64,000 bases of DNA from the NCBI GenBank assembly GCA_014529385.2, contig CM043943.1:99030355-99094354 (forward strand). Direction: 5' to 3'. This DNA is from Adiantum capillus-veneris (taxonomy: Eukaryota; Streptophyta; Polypodiopsida; Polypodiales; Pteridaceae). Below the pieces are notes generated by a model, which saw nothing but the letters and a program-made list of their open reading frames with translations, was not told where the DNA came from and did no database searches. The stretch's first letter is position 1; each line of letters begins with the position of its first letter. The position numbers and the translations under genes were made by a program. Positions 9,946 to 20,896 of the stretch are shown in pieces.

Positions 9946-11700
9946 GAGATTGATCTCCTCACCAAACCAATGACTGCTTTCCATACTAGCTTCTTATCCT
10001 TGAATGCTGATTGAAGATGAGGAGAAGCTCAACTTTTCCTTGTTGACCACCTTTGTAAACATGTTTGCAGGATTCTCACATGTATGCACCTTTCCTAGCT
10101 TTAGATGTCTCTCTTCCAAAAGAGTGCGCATGAAGTGATATCTCACCTCAATATTCTTTGTCCTTGAATGAAAGGATGAATTCTTCACAAGATGGATAGC
10201 GCTTTGGCTATCACTGTACAAGACACAATTGTCTTGTTTGAATCTAAGGTCTTCTAAGAATCTGTGAAGCCACAAAATTTCTTTGCTTGCCTCTGTCATT
10301 GCTATATACTCCGCTTCTGTGGTAGAAAATGAGACCACTTTCTTCAGCTTTGAAGCCCAGCTTACCGTTGTGCCTCCAAATGTGAAGACATAGCCAGTAG
10401 TGCTCCTTCGAGTATCTTTGTCACCTACCATATCTACATCAGCATACCCTTCCAAAAAAATATTAGTTCTTCCAAAATACAAAGCATTTGTTGTTGTCCC
10501 TTTTAGATACCTAAGTGTCCACTTCACAGCTTGCCAGTGCTCTTTACTTGGGTTGTCCATGAACCTACTTACAACTCCCACTGCATGTGCAATGTCTGGC
10601 CTTGTCCAGACCATACATAGCATACATAAGAGAACCTACCGCTACAGCATAAGGAACTTTAGACATATATGCTATCTCCTCTCGCGTCTTTGGACACATT
10701 TCCTTAGTTAGTTAAAATGACCAGCCAAAGGTGTAGAAACCGATTTTGCATCTTGCATTGCAAACCTTTCTAGTACCTTCTTGATGTAATCTTGTTGAGA
10801 TAGCTTTATTGTCTTCTTCGTCCTGTCCCTTGATATCTTCATACCAAGTATCTTCTTTGCAACACCTAAATATTTCATTGAAAAAGATTTAGACAACTCC
10901 TCTTTTAGGTCTTTGATGTCTTGCATGTTAGTACTTGCATCAACATGTCATCAACATACAACACTAGGATGGTGAACTTCCCATCTCCCAAATTCTTTGT
11001 GTAAATGCAGTGATCTGAGTTGCATCTTCTGAACCCGTGATCCAACATCCACCGATCGAAATTCAAGTACCACTATCTTGATGCTTGCTTTAAGCCATAC
11101 AAACTCTTCTTTAATCTGCAAACCATTTTCTCCTTACCTTTTACTTCATACCCCTTTGGTTAAATCATGTAAATCTCCTCCCCTAAGTCACCGCGAGGGA
11201 ATGCCATATTTACATCCATTTGCTCAAGATTTACCTTTTACCACAAGCCTGGACTTGTACCTTTTCTTCCCACCCTTCTTCTTCCTTCAGCTTATACACC
11301 CATTTGTTCTGCAGTGCCCGCTTACCTTTAGGCAACTCAACCAACTCCCATGTTTGGTTGCGATGTAGTGAGTCCATCTCCACTTGCATGCTCTTCATCC
11401 ATTATTCTTTGGATTCGTGATGCATAGCTTCTTCATATGATTCTAGCTCTTCAGAATCTTAGATCAAGAGATGGTTGAAGGAAGAAACAAACCTCTCTGG
11501 AGGTTCACTTGCTCTTATGGATCTTCATGGAATAGGTTGAGGCTCCTCATTTGGTTGACGTTGTTGCACGTTATCACCATTTGCATTTCTTGAGTCTTCA
11601 CCGTCCTCAAGCTCCATGTACTCATCACCTATTTCTTTTGTTTATTTTCTTTCCAAGTGATCTTTGTACATATTTTAAAAAAAATGAAAATTACATCCCT
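9946..11700 (-). pseudogene. Reverse transcriptase and RNase H of element B
   Basis: Copia Pol C-terminal half, minus strand. The RNase H part is best preserved (9994-10623): TRPDIAHAVGVVSRFM, WQAVKWTLRYLKGT, GYADVDMVGDKDTRRSTTGYV, FSTTEAEYIAMTEASKE, YSDSQSAIHLVKN and the end ENPANMFTK. 'ADVDM' replaces the usual 'ADSDW'. RT pieces include YVDDML near 10940-10960 and the following LGMKISRDRTKKTIKLSQ. 10960-11700 is heavily frameshifted, with RT N-terminal remnants I can only place by context. Confidence 0.87.
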
Positions 11701-11730
11701 ACTTCTAAATATTTTACCATCTTCAGGATT

Positions 11731-12227
11731 TCATAGGCAATACCCAAAGTCACCTTCTCCATAGACAATGAAGAAACACTTTTGGGACTTTGCATCTAGC
11801 TTTGACCTTAAGCTTCTATCTATGTGCATGAAAGCCTCACACCCAAACACTTTGAGAAATTCATAATTCACTGGTTTACCTGTCAATGCCTCTTCTAGAA
11901 CTCCCCCATCCAATGCTGTTGAGGGTGACCGGTTGATTAAGGACACAAACGTACTTACAGCTTTCGCCCAAAGCTCAAGCGGTAGGCCTGCATGTAGACA
12001 CATGCTTCGTGCTCGCTCCATGATTGTTCTATTCATCCTTTCAGAAATACCATTTTGTTGAGGTTTCCTTGGGGTTGTCCCTTGCCTCCAAATGCCATTG
12101 CTAGCACAAAAGCTTTCAAAAACTTGGTTGCAATATTAGCCTCCATTGTTGGATCTAAGGTATTTAACCTTGGTACCCGTTTCATTCTCCACAAAGGCTT
12201 TCCACCTTTGAAATATGGGAAACACAT
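11731..12227 (-). pseudogene. Integrase C-terminal half of element B
   Basis: Copia integrase on the minus strand. After a frame change near 12035 it reads MNRTIMERARSMCLHAGLPL, FVSLINRSPSTALDGGVLEE and FLKVFGCEAFMHIDRSLRSK (the 'fG..a' block at the end of copia integrase). The upstream frame at 12033-12230 holds DVFPIFQRWKAF in a second frame. The front half of the same protein lies beyond element C, at 28742-29163. Confidence 0.87.
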
Positions 12228-12231
12228 CATG
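12228..12231. repeat. Target-site duplication of element C (left)
   Basis: CATG before the LTR, repeated at 28738-28741. Joining the two sides restores the B integrase frame on the minus strand (AMKNKSH then DVFPIFQ). The duplication is four bp with the LTR starting TGAGGAC. The 3' LTR starts TGTCAGGAC, so a 2-bp change at the LTR edge is likely. Confidence 0.75.
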
Positions 12232-12401
12232 TGAGGACAAGGGTCTTGTCACCTAAGAACTAGGATGGTCATGGACTACGGCCAAGGGTCGGGCTAGACA
12301 GTGTGGACAGGGGATCCGTCTAGGGCAAGGGGCTAGGAGCCCGCCTATATAATGGGAGGTTGGGAGGAGGATCTTCAGTCTAGTTTCCCCTAGTTCTTAC
12401 A
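12232..12401 (+). repeat. Element C 5' LTR
   Basis: 170 bp ending CTAGTTCTTACA; repeated at 28566-28737. 'ctatataatg' near 12344-12353 is a good TATA box, so transcription probably starts a few tens of bases later in the LTR. Confidence 0.92.
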
Positions 12402-12402
12402 C

Positions 12403-12415
12403 TGGTATCGGAGCT
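12403..12415 (+). other. Primer-binding site of element C
   Basis: TGGTATCGGAGCT, one base after the LTR. It matches the initiator-Met primer site TGGTATCAGAGC with one difference. Confidence 0.88.
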
Positions 12416-13092
12416 TAGGTTAGCTAGGAAGTCTCTCTTTCACTCTCTCTCTCTAGGCATGGTCACTTTTTGCTCCTAAAAATATGGCCTTTAGGTGAGA
12501 ACCGTGGTCTTTGTGAGGCTTTTACCAAAATTAGTAAGGGGACTGTCTAAATCGGGCACGCTTTCCCGTTTTGGAAAGGGGGCTGTGGTGCAGAGAATTC
12601 GGCGCACTTGGGCTTGACGAGAGCGCCCTGGGGAAGAAGGGGGGTGTCCAAGATCTCATGGACACTACCTGCTTGAGCAAGCCACACACAAAAACTCCCT
12701 CCTCATCGTTTCATCTCTGCATTTTGTTTCTTCGAAAAAATTGTTTATTTTCACATGGCCAGGCCAATTAGCAAACGATTTTGAGCCTTGGCCATTGTTG
12801 GTGGCCCTTCCCACAAGCAAGGCGGCACAAGCAACAAGCCGTCTCGGCTTTCCATCGAGTCTCACGACTTACGGATACGCTCAATTATTGCAGAAAATTC
12901 TAGAAACCTGCATATTTTTACAATTGCGACAGTTTCAATTGGCGTTCATGCAACATAATCACTGAAGCTTTCAATAATTAAGCTTCTTCACAACGGTGCT
13001 ACGACGCATAAGTGGAGTTAGCTATACTTAACAAGTGCTACCAAAATCGGATTTTTTTTTTCTGAGTACTTCTTTCACTGCACTGTGTCGCC
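12416..13092 (+). other. Untranslated leader of element C
   Basis: 677 bp between primer site and gag start, with a CT-rich stretch at about 12430-12452. No credible coding content. It does not resemble the leader of sibling A, so the two leaders have diverged much faster than the proteins or come from different sub-lineages. Confidence 0.65.
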
Positions 13093-13157
13093 ATGGATTC
13101 GGATATCAACATGACATTTGATTTTGAGAAAAATACTCTTGATCCTACCAATGACGG
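13093..13157 (+). pseudogene. Gag of element C, first 21 codons
   Basis: MDSDINMTFDFE plus a short continuation, aligned with the gag start of element A at 8413. Element D interrupts it after 'aatgacgg'. The reading continues at 19093 with 'atggctcgcggccgg', matching 'atggcccgtggccgg' in A. Confidence 0.85.
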
Positions 13158-14981
13158 TGGAGAGGGGGAATGGGGAACACACCCGGCACACAAACAACTG
13201 CCTCTATATAGCGCAGGGTATTCACAGCAACCCTGTCCTCTCGAAAACACCTTCAAAAATACGATTCACACTAGCAAGGCCTCCCCTGCACTTCGCCCAA
13301 CGCACACACGCTTTGCACAATCACCAAACAACTATCACACCGATTTGGTCCACTTTCCACACTTCCACAACTCAACACCTCTCTCTCTTTCCCTCTCACA
13401 CACACAGGGGGCCCGGGGGACGCACACGCTCACACACACCGGCACCACACACCTTGGAGACGAGTAAAGAAGAAAGGGGGGAAGGGGGGGAGATGACGCC
13501 AAAATCGACAGTGACAACTTCTTCTTCAAATCAGAAACTATGTACAAACCCCATGAACCGTACTTCAAGCTACACCATGACCATCGCCACTTTATACAGA
13601 GGGGCACACACCTCCCTCGACAAAATCGAAACCCGTCGGCACACGCCTCAACGGGGAAATTCACCACCCTCTTCGCATCGGCGACAACTTCACACCTCGA
13701 TAGCCCTTGCTGGCCGCCTTCTTCGCAAGCCGCTTCACAGGCGACGCATGTCGGCTTCGGCCACTCTGCACATAAATTCCTCCTTCTTGGTAGCCTTCGT
13801 TGGCCTTTTCCTTTGTCCAATGTGTCTGCTCTTCCGAGCCGCTTCCCAGCGATCCTTCTCCCTTGGGGGTCTGCTTCGATCACACAGCACACGAAATCCT
13901 CCTTCTTCCCCCCAACTCAAAGCCATAGAAAAAAAAAACCCAAGCCCTTTCCTTCCCCCTCGAAAACGCTGCCTCCCTCTTTTTCTCTCTTCCCCTCTTT
14001 TCCCACTTTGTAAAAAACCCCTCTTTAACAATAGCGCCGGGTGCTATTGCTTTCTCAATCCAAGCCTCCTTTTTTCTTTTGCTTGTGAGCTTAAGTTCCT
14101 TTTCTTTCCTTCCTAGTTCAACCTTCCCTTTTCTCCTTTTATTTACAACTAAGAGGACATAAGCATTTTATTTCAATGTCGTCGGTGCTCGAGTTTGTCC
14201 AATAATTTCTTCGCTCATGCCACATGGGAGATCCACCTGTCTGTACCTGCTCCCTCGTGCTTCCCCACCATTTGGTACCATGGCCTCAGAAAACACGTGC
14301 CAAAACTTGGAAAACCATCCGACCCCTTCCCGCCATGATTATTTGCCAATTCGAATTGGGCCCATCTCAATACCTACGACTTTGATCTGTGAGCCATAAA
14401 TTTCAGCTAACTCCCCACCTTCCATGCGATCTTTCAGAATCTTGGCGACCCCTAAAAACATGCCTGTCGCGACGAGCTTACCAAACGTGGCCCGGTGAGC
14501 ACGTACCTGACCCCCGACAAATATTCCTCAGGCCATAACTTGCTCGTTTGAGCTTCGAATTGCAAACCGAAAAGACCGGCATGCTCCACAACTTGAGCTT
14601 TACAATGTGTATCCACTTATCCCAGTTTTGGCCACCTGTCTGTACCTGCTCTGCCCGTCGGGACCTGCGAAGCCTTCCATCTTCGGACTAGCATATCTTT
14701 CACACCCGGACTTCATTTGACGAGCCGTCTGGACGAGCTTCTAAAGCATCTCAAAGACCACATTCTAGAACGCTGACTCAGCATTCCGGGCACCTTTATC
14801 TGATTTTCCACCTGGACCATTCTGGGGCCATGTTTGGCGTAAGAAATCGCGTTAGACATACACTTTTGCCACGACATGCTCTCCCAAGGCCTTCATTCCT
14901 CCTTTATTCCTTTGCCATGCGCATGCTAGCACCCATAGCTCGGTATAGAGCGCCCTGCACAGACCAACTTTGGTTCCACCA
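13158..14981 (-). repeat. Element D 3' LTR
   Basis: 1824 bp. CT-rich start with 'cctctatatagc' near 13201-13212, then C-rich and T-rich tracts around 13920-14010. Open frames read here (for example 13118-14116) overlap on both strands, are low in complexity and are not genes. Contains one copy of the 121-bp block that is doubled in the other LTR. Confidence 0.88.
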
Positions 14982-15443
14982 TCATTGCCCATCCCCTTGT
15001 TGAACATTCATGTTCAACCACAAACAGACTTATTGCACTAAAAACTGCCACACCAAAACAAACTCTCTGCACATCACAAAACCACCTAACATATGTACAA
15101 ATCCTGGCATTTGCTACCCGCTGCCTTTGTGCATGCGGGTTGCCCAACCCCCTTCTTTACATGTCATCAACCGCCTGGGTCAAACACCATGTATTGGTCT
15201 CCTACGTCCACCTGTAACACCCTTGCATAATGCCATACCAGGGCACATAGCCAACTGCATAGCCAAACCGCCAACAACATACTTCTATTATTCTATGCAC
15301 CCCATGGCATAGTGCCTGCTTGCAACAAAGCACCTCCAAGAACACCAAATAGAGCACCATCGTGCTCACCATCCAAAGACATACCTGCACCGTCGCTTGC
15401 ACCAAACAGACGTAACATACTTGATCCACCCTCCCATGTAAAG
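14982..15443 (-). other. Non-coding 3' interior of element D
   Basis: Between the gag-like stop and the 3' LTR. Read on the minus strand, its end next to the LTR is 'acaaggggatgggcaatga', a plausible polypurine tract. No pol homology seen in any frame. Confidence 0.6.
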
Positions 15444-16995
15444 CTAGATCCTCATCCAACAAATCATGTACCTGCTCAACGCCCACTGCACAACCGCTTT
15501 TATCAGCATCCCCTTCAACCACCACTCAGAGACCTCCTTAGAAAGCTTGGACACGGCCTTGGAATCCACATCACGTGTCATAGAGGGCGCTGACTGCGTA
15601 GGAAGCACCTCTAACTTTGGCTCCACCCTCGCCTTCACACCTGCCATGTACTCAACTCCAACATCATCAAGATCTCCCTCATCAATTGGCCCTTCAAGGT
15701 CGATAAGCACCACTTGTTTGTCGGCTTCCATCACCTGCTCTTCAAGCATCTCTTCTACTGCTGCATCATGCTCCATCAAGGAAGAGAGAAACTCACTCTC
15801 TATCGCATTATCCTCGTCCTCTCCCATAGGCAAGGTTCCTCCATCCTTCTTGGCAAAACTTTGCACGTATTGCAATACCATGGCATACTCCACTGCCACT
15901 TTCATCAGCATGGCCATTAACATGGCACCGCACATCACCTTCACCTCCATATCATCACCTGTAGGCTCGGGCTCCTCCACTTGGTCTCCACTGAACATAA
16001 CAGTTTGCAATGATCCTTGCTCTTCACATGCATTCATCGCATCTCCACTCACTTGCAAGAGATCAAACTCATCATACCTTGACTGAGAGGACTCAGTCTC
16101 CCAACTCGTGTCAACATCCAAAGAGCTACTTTCACTTGGCTCAACCTCGTCCTCTGTCTCAAGCTCGGGAAGCTCCTCTAGCTTCATCGCTTCAACCTCA
16201 TCTGCAAATTGCACTCTTTCGCCCTTATCACACTTCAATGAAGCTTCTAAAGCCGCACCTTGACTTGGCAGTACCTCCCTTGTCCATGTTGGAACCACCT
16301 GCGCATCCTCCACAATTGGAGCCGCCCTAACTGACATTCTCGGCATTGGAACCATCCTGTCCTTCTGTAGCCACATAACCCTCGGTTCTTCTTGTACATG
16401 CACTTCTCTTTGCACCATCCTTGGCTTGGCTACCACCGCATCAACCTGCTTTGGCATCACAACACTTGGCAAACCCTGTCTAGCTTCACGCTTCTTGTGA
16501 ATCTTCTTGGTTCGCCCTTTCGCTAGAGCCACCGCTTCTTCATATGACACCCGGGCCGTCTATCTCAACCTTGTCACGCACTTCCTCATGCAAGCAGTCC
16601 AAAAACTTGCTCAATTTTAAAAACCCAACATTCTCAGCAGCAGTTACCTTTATCAACTTTCCCCAAAGGGCCTCGAATTCCCATAAAAATGCTTGAAAAT
16701 CCGCTTCCAAGCCTTGCTTCAAACCGTCTAGCTTTCTCTTTACTTCATCCAGCTGCGCATCTGCTACATATTAACTTCGAAAAGCCGCTTCCAGTGCTTC
16801 ATGATCCACCTTTTCCTCATTAGGCAGGCCATCGAACCATGGCCTCGCTTTACCACGAACCAGGAGAGGAAACACTTGTACCGCACCTTCTTCCCTCAAC
16901 AAACCGCTTTCCAGCACGAACAATCCATAGTCTTGGAGCCAGGTTCCTGCATCTTCGACCCCAGTGAAAATGGGAAATCCCGTCCAAGCCATCAC
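15444..16995 (-). pseudogene. Gag-like gene of element D
   Basis: Only gene of D. From 16995 it reads MMAWTGFPIFTGVEDAGTWL, then LLVRGKARPWFDGLPNEEK, the helical capsid pattern of retrotransposon gag (PF03732-like). A TAA at 16771-16773 breaks the frame, which goes on to 16540 (VKRKLDGLKQGL, FLDCLHEEVRDKVEIDG). A one-base shift near 16548 leads into a 368-codon frame (16550-15444) that starts basic (GRTKKIHKKREAR) and becomes strongly acidic (ELPELETEDEVEPSESSS, MGEDEDNAIE). There is no CCHC zinc knuckle. The long acidic tail is unusual for gag. Capsid-type role is inferred from the N-terminal half only. Confidence 0.75.
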
Positions 16996-17082
16996 TTCTC
17001 TAGCAACACCTGCTCTTCAAAGGCCGCACCTTTGGCATCACAAAAATCACCGCTTTGACTTCAACTAGGAGCATCAGTGCGC

Positions 17083-17100
17083 TCCTCCGTGGGGGCACCA
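17083..17100 (-). other. Primer-binding site of element D
   Basis: Minus strand: TGGTGCCCCCACGGAGGA, five bases after the 5' LTR. It differs at one base from the site of element F at 61063 (TGGCGCCCCCACGGAGGA) and is unlike the initiator-Met sites of A, B, C and E. I do not assign the tRNA. Confidence 0.75.
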
Positions 17101-17106
17101 GAAGAT

Positions 17107-19092
17107 GGAGAGGGGGAATGGGGAACACACCCGACACACAAACAAATGCCTCTATATAGCTCAGGGTATTCACAGCACCCCTGTCCTCTCGAAAACACCT
17201 TCAAAAATACGATTCACACTAGCAGGGCCTCGCCTGCACTTCGCACAACGCACACACGCTTTGCACAATCACCAAACAGCGATCACACCGATTTGGTCCA
17301 CTTTCTGCACTTCCACAACTCAACACCTCTCTCTCTTTCCCTCTCACACACACAGGGGGCCCGGGGGACGCACACAACTCAACACCTCTCTCTCTTTCCC
17401 TCTCACACACACCGGCACCACACACCTTGGAGACGAGCAAAGAAGAAAGGGGGAAAGGCGGGGAGACGACGCCAAAATCGACAGTGACAACTTCTCCTTC
17501 AAATCAGAAACTATGTACAAACCCCATGAACCATGCTCCAAGCTACACTATGGCCATCGCCACTTTATACAGAGGGGCACACACCTCCCTCGACAAAACC
17601 GAAACCCGTCGGCACACGCCTCAACGGGGAAATTCACCACCTGCTTCGCATCGGCGGCAACTTCACACCTCGATAGCCCTTGCTGGCCGCCTTCTCCGCA
17701 AGGCGCTCGCTCTTTCAAGCCGCTTCACAGGCGACACATGTCGGCTTCGACCACTCTGCACATGAAATCCTCCTTCTTGGTAGCCTTCGTTGGCCTTTTC
17801 CTTTGCCCAATGTGTCTGCTCTTTTGAACCGCTTCCCAGCAATCCTTCTCCCTGGGGGGGTCTGCTTCGATCACACAGCACATGAAATCCTCCTTCTTGG
17901 TAGCCTTCGTTGGCCTTTTCCTTTGCCCAATGTGTTTGCTCTTCCGAGCCGCTTCCCAGCGATCCTTCTCCCTTGGGGGGTCTGCTTAGATCACACAGCA
18001 CATGAAATCCTCCTTTTTCCCCCCAACTCAAAGCCAAAGAAAAAAAAAACCAAGCCCTTTCCTTCCCCCTCGAAAACGCTGCCTCCCTCTTTTTCTCTCT
18101 TCCCCTCTTTTCCCACTTTCTAGAAAACCCTTCTTTAGCAATAGCGCCGGGAGCTATTGCTTTCTCAATCCAAGCCTCCTTCTTTCTTTTGCTTGTGAGC
18201 TTAAGTTCCTTTTCTTTCCTTCCGAGTTCAACCTTCCCTTTTCTCCTTTTATTTACAACTAAGAGGACTTAAGCATTTTATTTCAATGTCGTCGGTGCTC
18301 GAGTTTGCCCAACAATTTCTTCACTCATGCCACATGAGAGATCCACCTATCTGTACCTGCTCCCTCGTGCTTCCCCACCATTTGGTACCATGGCCTCAGA
18401 AAACACATGCCAAAATGGGGAAAACCATCCGACCCCTTCCCGCCATGATTATGCCAATTCGAATTGGGCCCATCTCAACGCCCACGACTTTGATCTGTGA
18501 GCCATAAATTTCGGCTAACTCCCCACCTTCCATGCGATCTTTCAGAATCTTGGCGAGCCCTAAAAACATGCCTGTCGACGAGCCTACCCAACGTGGCCCA
18601 GTGAGCACGTACCCGACCCCCGGCAAATATTCCTCAGGCCATAACTTGCCCGTTTGAGCTTCGAATGGCAAACCGAAAAGACGGACATGCTTCACAACTT
18701 GAGCTTTACAATGTGTATCCACTTATCTAAGTTTTGGCCACTTGTCTGTACCTGCTCTGCCCGTCGGGACCTGCGAAGCCTTCCATCTTTGGACTGGTAT
18801 ATCTTTCACACCCGGACTTCATTTGACGAGCTGTTTGGACGGGCGGGCCTAAAGCAGCTCAAAGACCACATTCTAGAACACTGACTCAGCATTTCAGGCA
18901 CCTTTATTTGCTTTTCCAACTGGACCATTCTGGGGCCATGTTTGGCTTAAAAAACCGCGTTAGACATACACTTTTGTCACGACATGCTCTCCCAAGGCCT
19001 TCATTCCTCCTTTATCCGTGTGCCATGCGCATGCTAGCACCCATAGCTCGGTATAGAGCGCGTTCCTGCACAGACCAACTTTGGTTCCACCA
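17107..19092 (-). repeat. Element D 5' LTR
   Basis: 1986 bp. Relative to the left LTR it has two small expansions: a second 'cacacaactcaacacctctc' block near 17371-17412, and a doubled 121-bp block at 17759-18001. Over the first 220 bp I count about 11 substitutions against the left LTR (near 5%). Confidence 0.88.
17759..18001. repeat. 121-bp tandem duplication in LTR of D
   Basis: Two head-to-tail copies beginning 'cacatgaaatcctccttctt' and ending 'gatcacacag', a few substitutions apart, followed by a third partial start at 18001. The other LTR has a single copy (about 13770-13890). Confidence 0.85.
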
Positions 19093-20307
19093 ATGGCTCG
19101 CGGCCGGATCCTCTCAAGGAGAGTACCGGCGACGCTACGACAGGAGAAGATACTTATGAATTGCTCGATATTCAAGAATTTCGTGCACTTCAAACACGCA
19201 TGACAGTCATGGATGAAAATTTTAAGGCTTTAAATGAAAATGTTACTAAAATTTCCACATTAGTCATTCAATTAATGCAACAACAGTCTAAGAGTCCTGC
19301 TGACACCCACATGCATGAGCACGTTGGAACACAAGGGCAAGGCCCAGTTAATGAAACACTGCATACTCTCACTACCAAAGAGGTAGATGACTTGTTAAAG
19401 AACTTTAAACCACCAGTTTTCAAGGGCGAAGACCGAGACCGCAATAAGGATGCAGTGAACATCTTTCTCAGTAAATGGGATGGAATTCACGCCTTACGGC
19501 GTACTCCGGATGCAGTTAGAGCTCTGCAAACAAGCTTAACTCTGGAAGGCAAGGCCTAAAAATGGTGGATGTCTCTCAAGGAGAAGAACATCATACCACA
19601 GAGTTGGGCAGCCTTTGAAGCAATGTTTAGCAAGGAATTTTTTCCTACAAACGAGGACGATCGGAATTGGACCGCTTGGGACATGTGTTCCATGCGCCAA
19701 TATCCATCACTCCTTGAATATACTCTCACTATCGGGACGTCATCCTCAAGTTGGAAGGCCTGGATACCTTTCAACAAGTACGAGGGTTCATACAAGGTTT
19801 GACTCCAGAACTTAAGAAGTATGTCAAGACCCAGGACCCTAAAACAGTTGAGGAAGCCATAGTGAAAGCACATATTCATGATGACTGATAAGAAAACACA
19901 TAATAGTAGTTTACATGGTAATACACGCACTCAGTACGGACACAATAAAAGAAAATTTCTAGTTGCTAATTCACATGCATCTAAAAAACCCAAGGGGTCC
20001 AGGGTCCTCTCTCTCCTGAGGATTTTGATAAAGCCAAGAAAGAGAAGCTATGTTTTCAATGCTTAGGAAGAGGCCATGGCAAAAAGGATTGTCCCAAGGG
20101 GAAATCTGCTACTCAGGGGAAGGAGAAAGCAGTGCACACGGTGCAACTACTGCCTCTTGAGTCTTCCTCAAAATTCTCCATAGTGGAAGTAACACACACT
20201 GAGGTGGTGCATGAATGCTGTCTCATAGCTTCCATGTGGAAACAAACCTTTGGACCACATGAGTTAGTACGTATGCACGAATATCTGCAAGAGCACAAGG
20301 TTCGCAT
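19093..20307 (+). pseudogene. Gag of element C, main part
   Basis: Capsid and nucleocapsid. It continues gag after D with LDIQEFRALQTRMTVMDENF, the same helical region as in A, then FKPPVFKGEDRDRNKDAV and the capsid segment SLKEKNIIPQSWAAFEAMF. A TAA at 19557-19559 (before KWWMSLKEK) and a frameshift near 19680 break it. The zinc knuckle CFQCLGRGHGKKDC lies at 20051-20092, followed by HTVQLLPLESSSKFSIVEV. Element E cuts the gene just before the protease motif. Confidence 0.87.
20303..20307. repeat. Target-site duplication of element E (left)
   Basis: CGCAT here and TGCAT at 25486-25490. The intact site in sibling A reads 'gcgcatcttgg', so CGCAT is the original and the right copy carries a C-to-T change at a CG. 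Confidence 0.85.
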
Positions 20308-20534
20308 TGTTACCATATACATGTGGTAGTGATGTGTGTGAACACACTAGGACCGCCGGGGCATTTTTTCCCTCTTTAGGAGGTTTTTTCCCCCGTGCAT
20401 TGTATATACGCCCATCACTCTAGGGCTATCTATCTTTCCATTGCACACTAAGTAACACACTCTCTATTGTGTGCCTTGAGCTTCCTTCGTCCTCTCCAAG
20501 CTGTGTGTGTTTCTCTGCAACCCTAATTCCAACA
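20308..20534 (+). repeat. Element E 5' LTR
   Basis: 227 bp, TGTTACCATATACATG...AATTCCAACA. 'gtatatacgcc' near 20402 is a TATA-like box. The LTR also carries 'gaggttttttcccccgtgc' upstream of it. Confidence 0.94.
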
Positions 20535-20536
20535 AT

Positions 20537-20548
20537 TGGTATTAGAGC
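20537..20548 (+). other. Primer-binding site of element E
   Basis: TGGTATTAGAGC, two bases after the LTR. One mismatch from the initiator-Met site TGGTATCAGAGC. Confidence 0.9.
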
Positions 20549-20896
20549 AGGTCACGTCCTCCCGGGCTTAGTCGCTAGCTGCTCCAGCACACGCCTGCTC
20601 ACTTTCTCCGATTTCAGTGAGCTTTGGCGAGCGTTCGCAGGTCGACAAAAATTTTGGGCAAGCTCGAAGAGCTTGGTCTGCTCAGAATTTTGATTTGGGC
20701 TCATTTCGGCCTCCGTTTCCACTACAGGCAGTACTGCACATGCTGTTTCGTCATTTTGTGCAGAATTTCTGTCAGTGCTGTTGTCTGCATAACAAGTGCC
20801 TTATAGTCTTCTACGCTTTGTGCTATATAGCACATGTTGTTCCCGCTCCGTTTCTCCTATTTTCAGGTAGTTTTCAAATCAGGTGCAGCATTTACC

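Larger units (their letters stand above)
13158..19092 (-). mobile_element. Element D: gag-only LTR element with long LTRs (LARD-like)
   Basis: 5.9-kb insertion in gag of C. LTRs 13158-14981 (1824 bp) and 17107-19092 (1986 bp), TGGAGAGG...TTCCACCA in plus reading, so TG/CA-bounded on either strand. The 2.1-kb interior carries only a gag-like minus-strand gene. There is no protease, RT, RNase H or integrase. The primer site beside the right LTR and a purine-rich tract beside the left one fix the orientation as minus. The target duplication is imperfect (ACGG left, ATGG right). A large LTR element without pol fits the LARD class (large retrotransposon derivative), which needs enzymes from a helper. 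Confidence 0.85.

Noticed and set aside
13118-14116. 332-codon plus frame and its overlapping partners on the minus strand
   Set aside because: Lies in the LTR of element D, is low in complexity, and starts in the gag of C and runs across the insertion edge. No domain.
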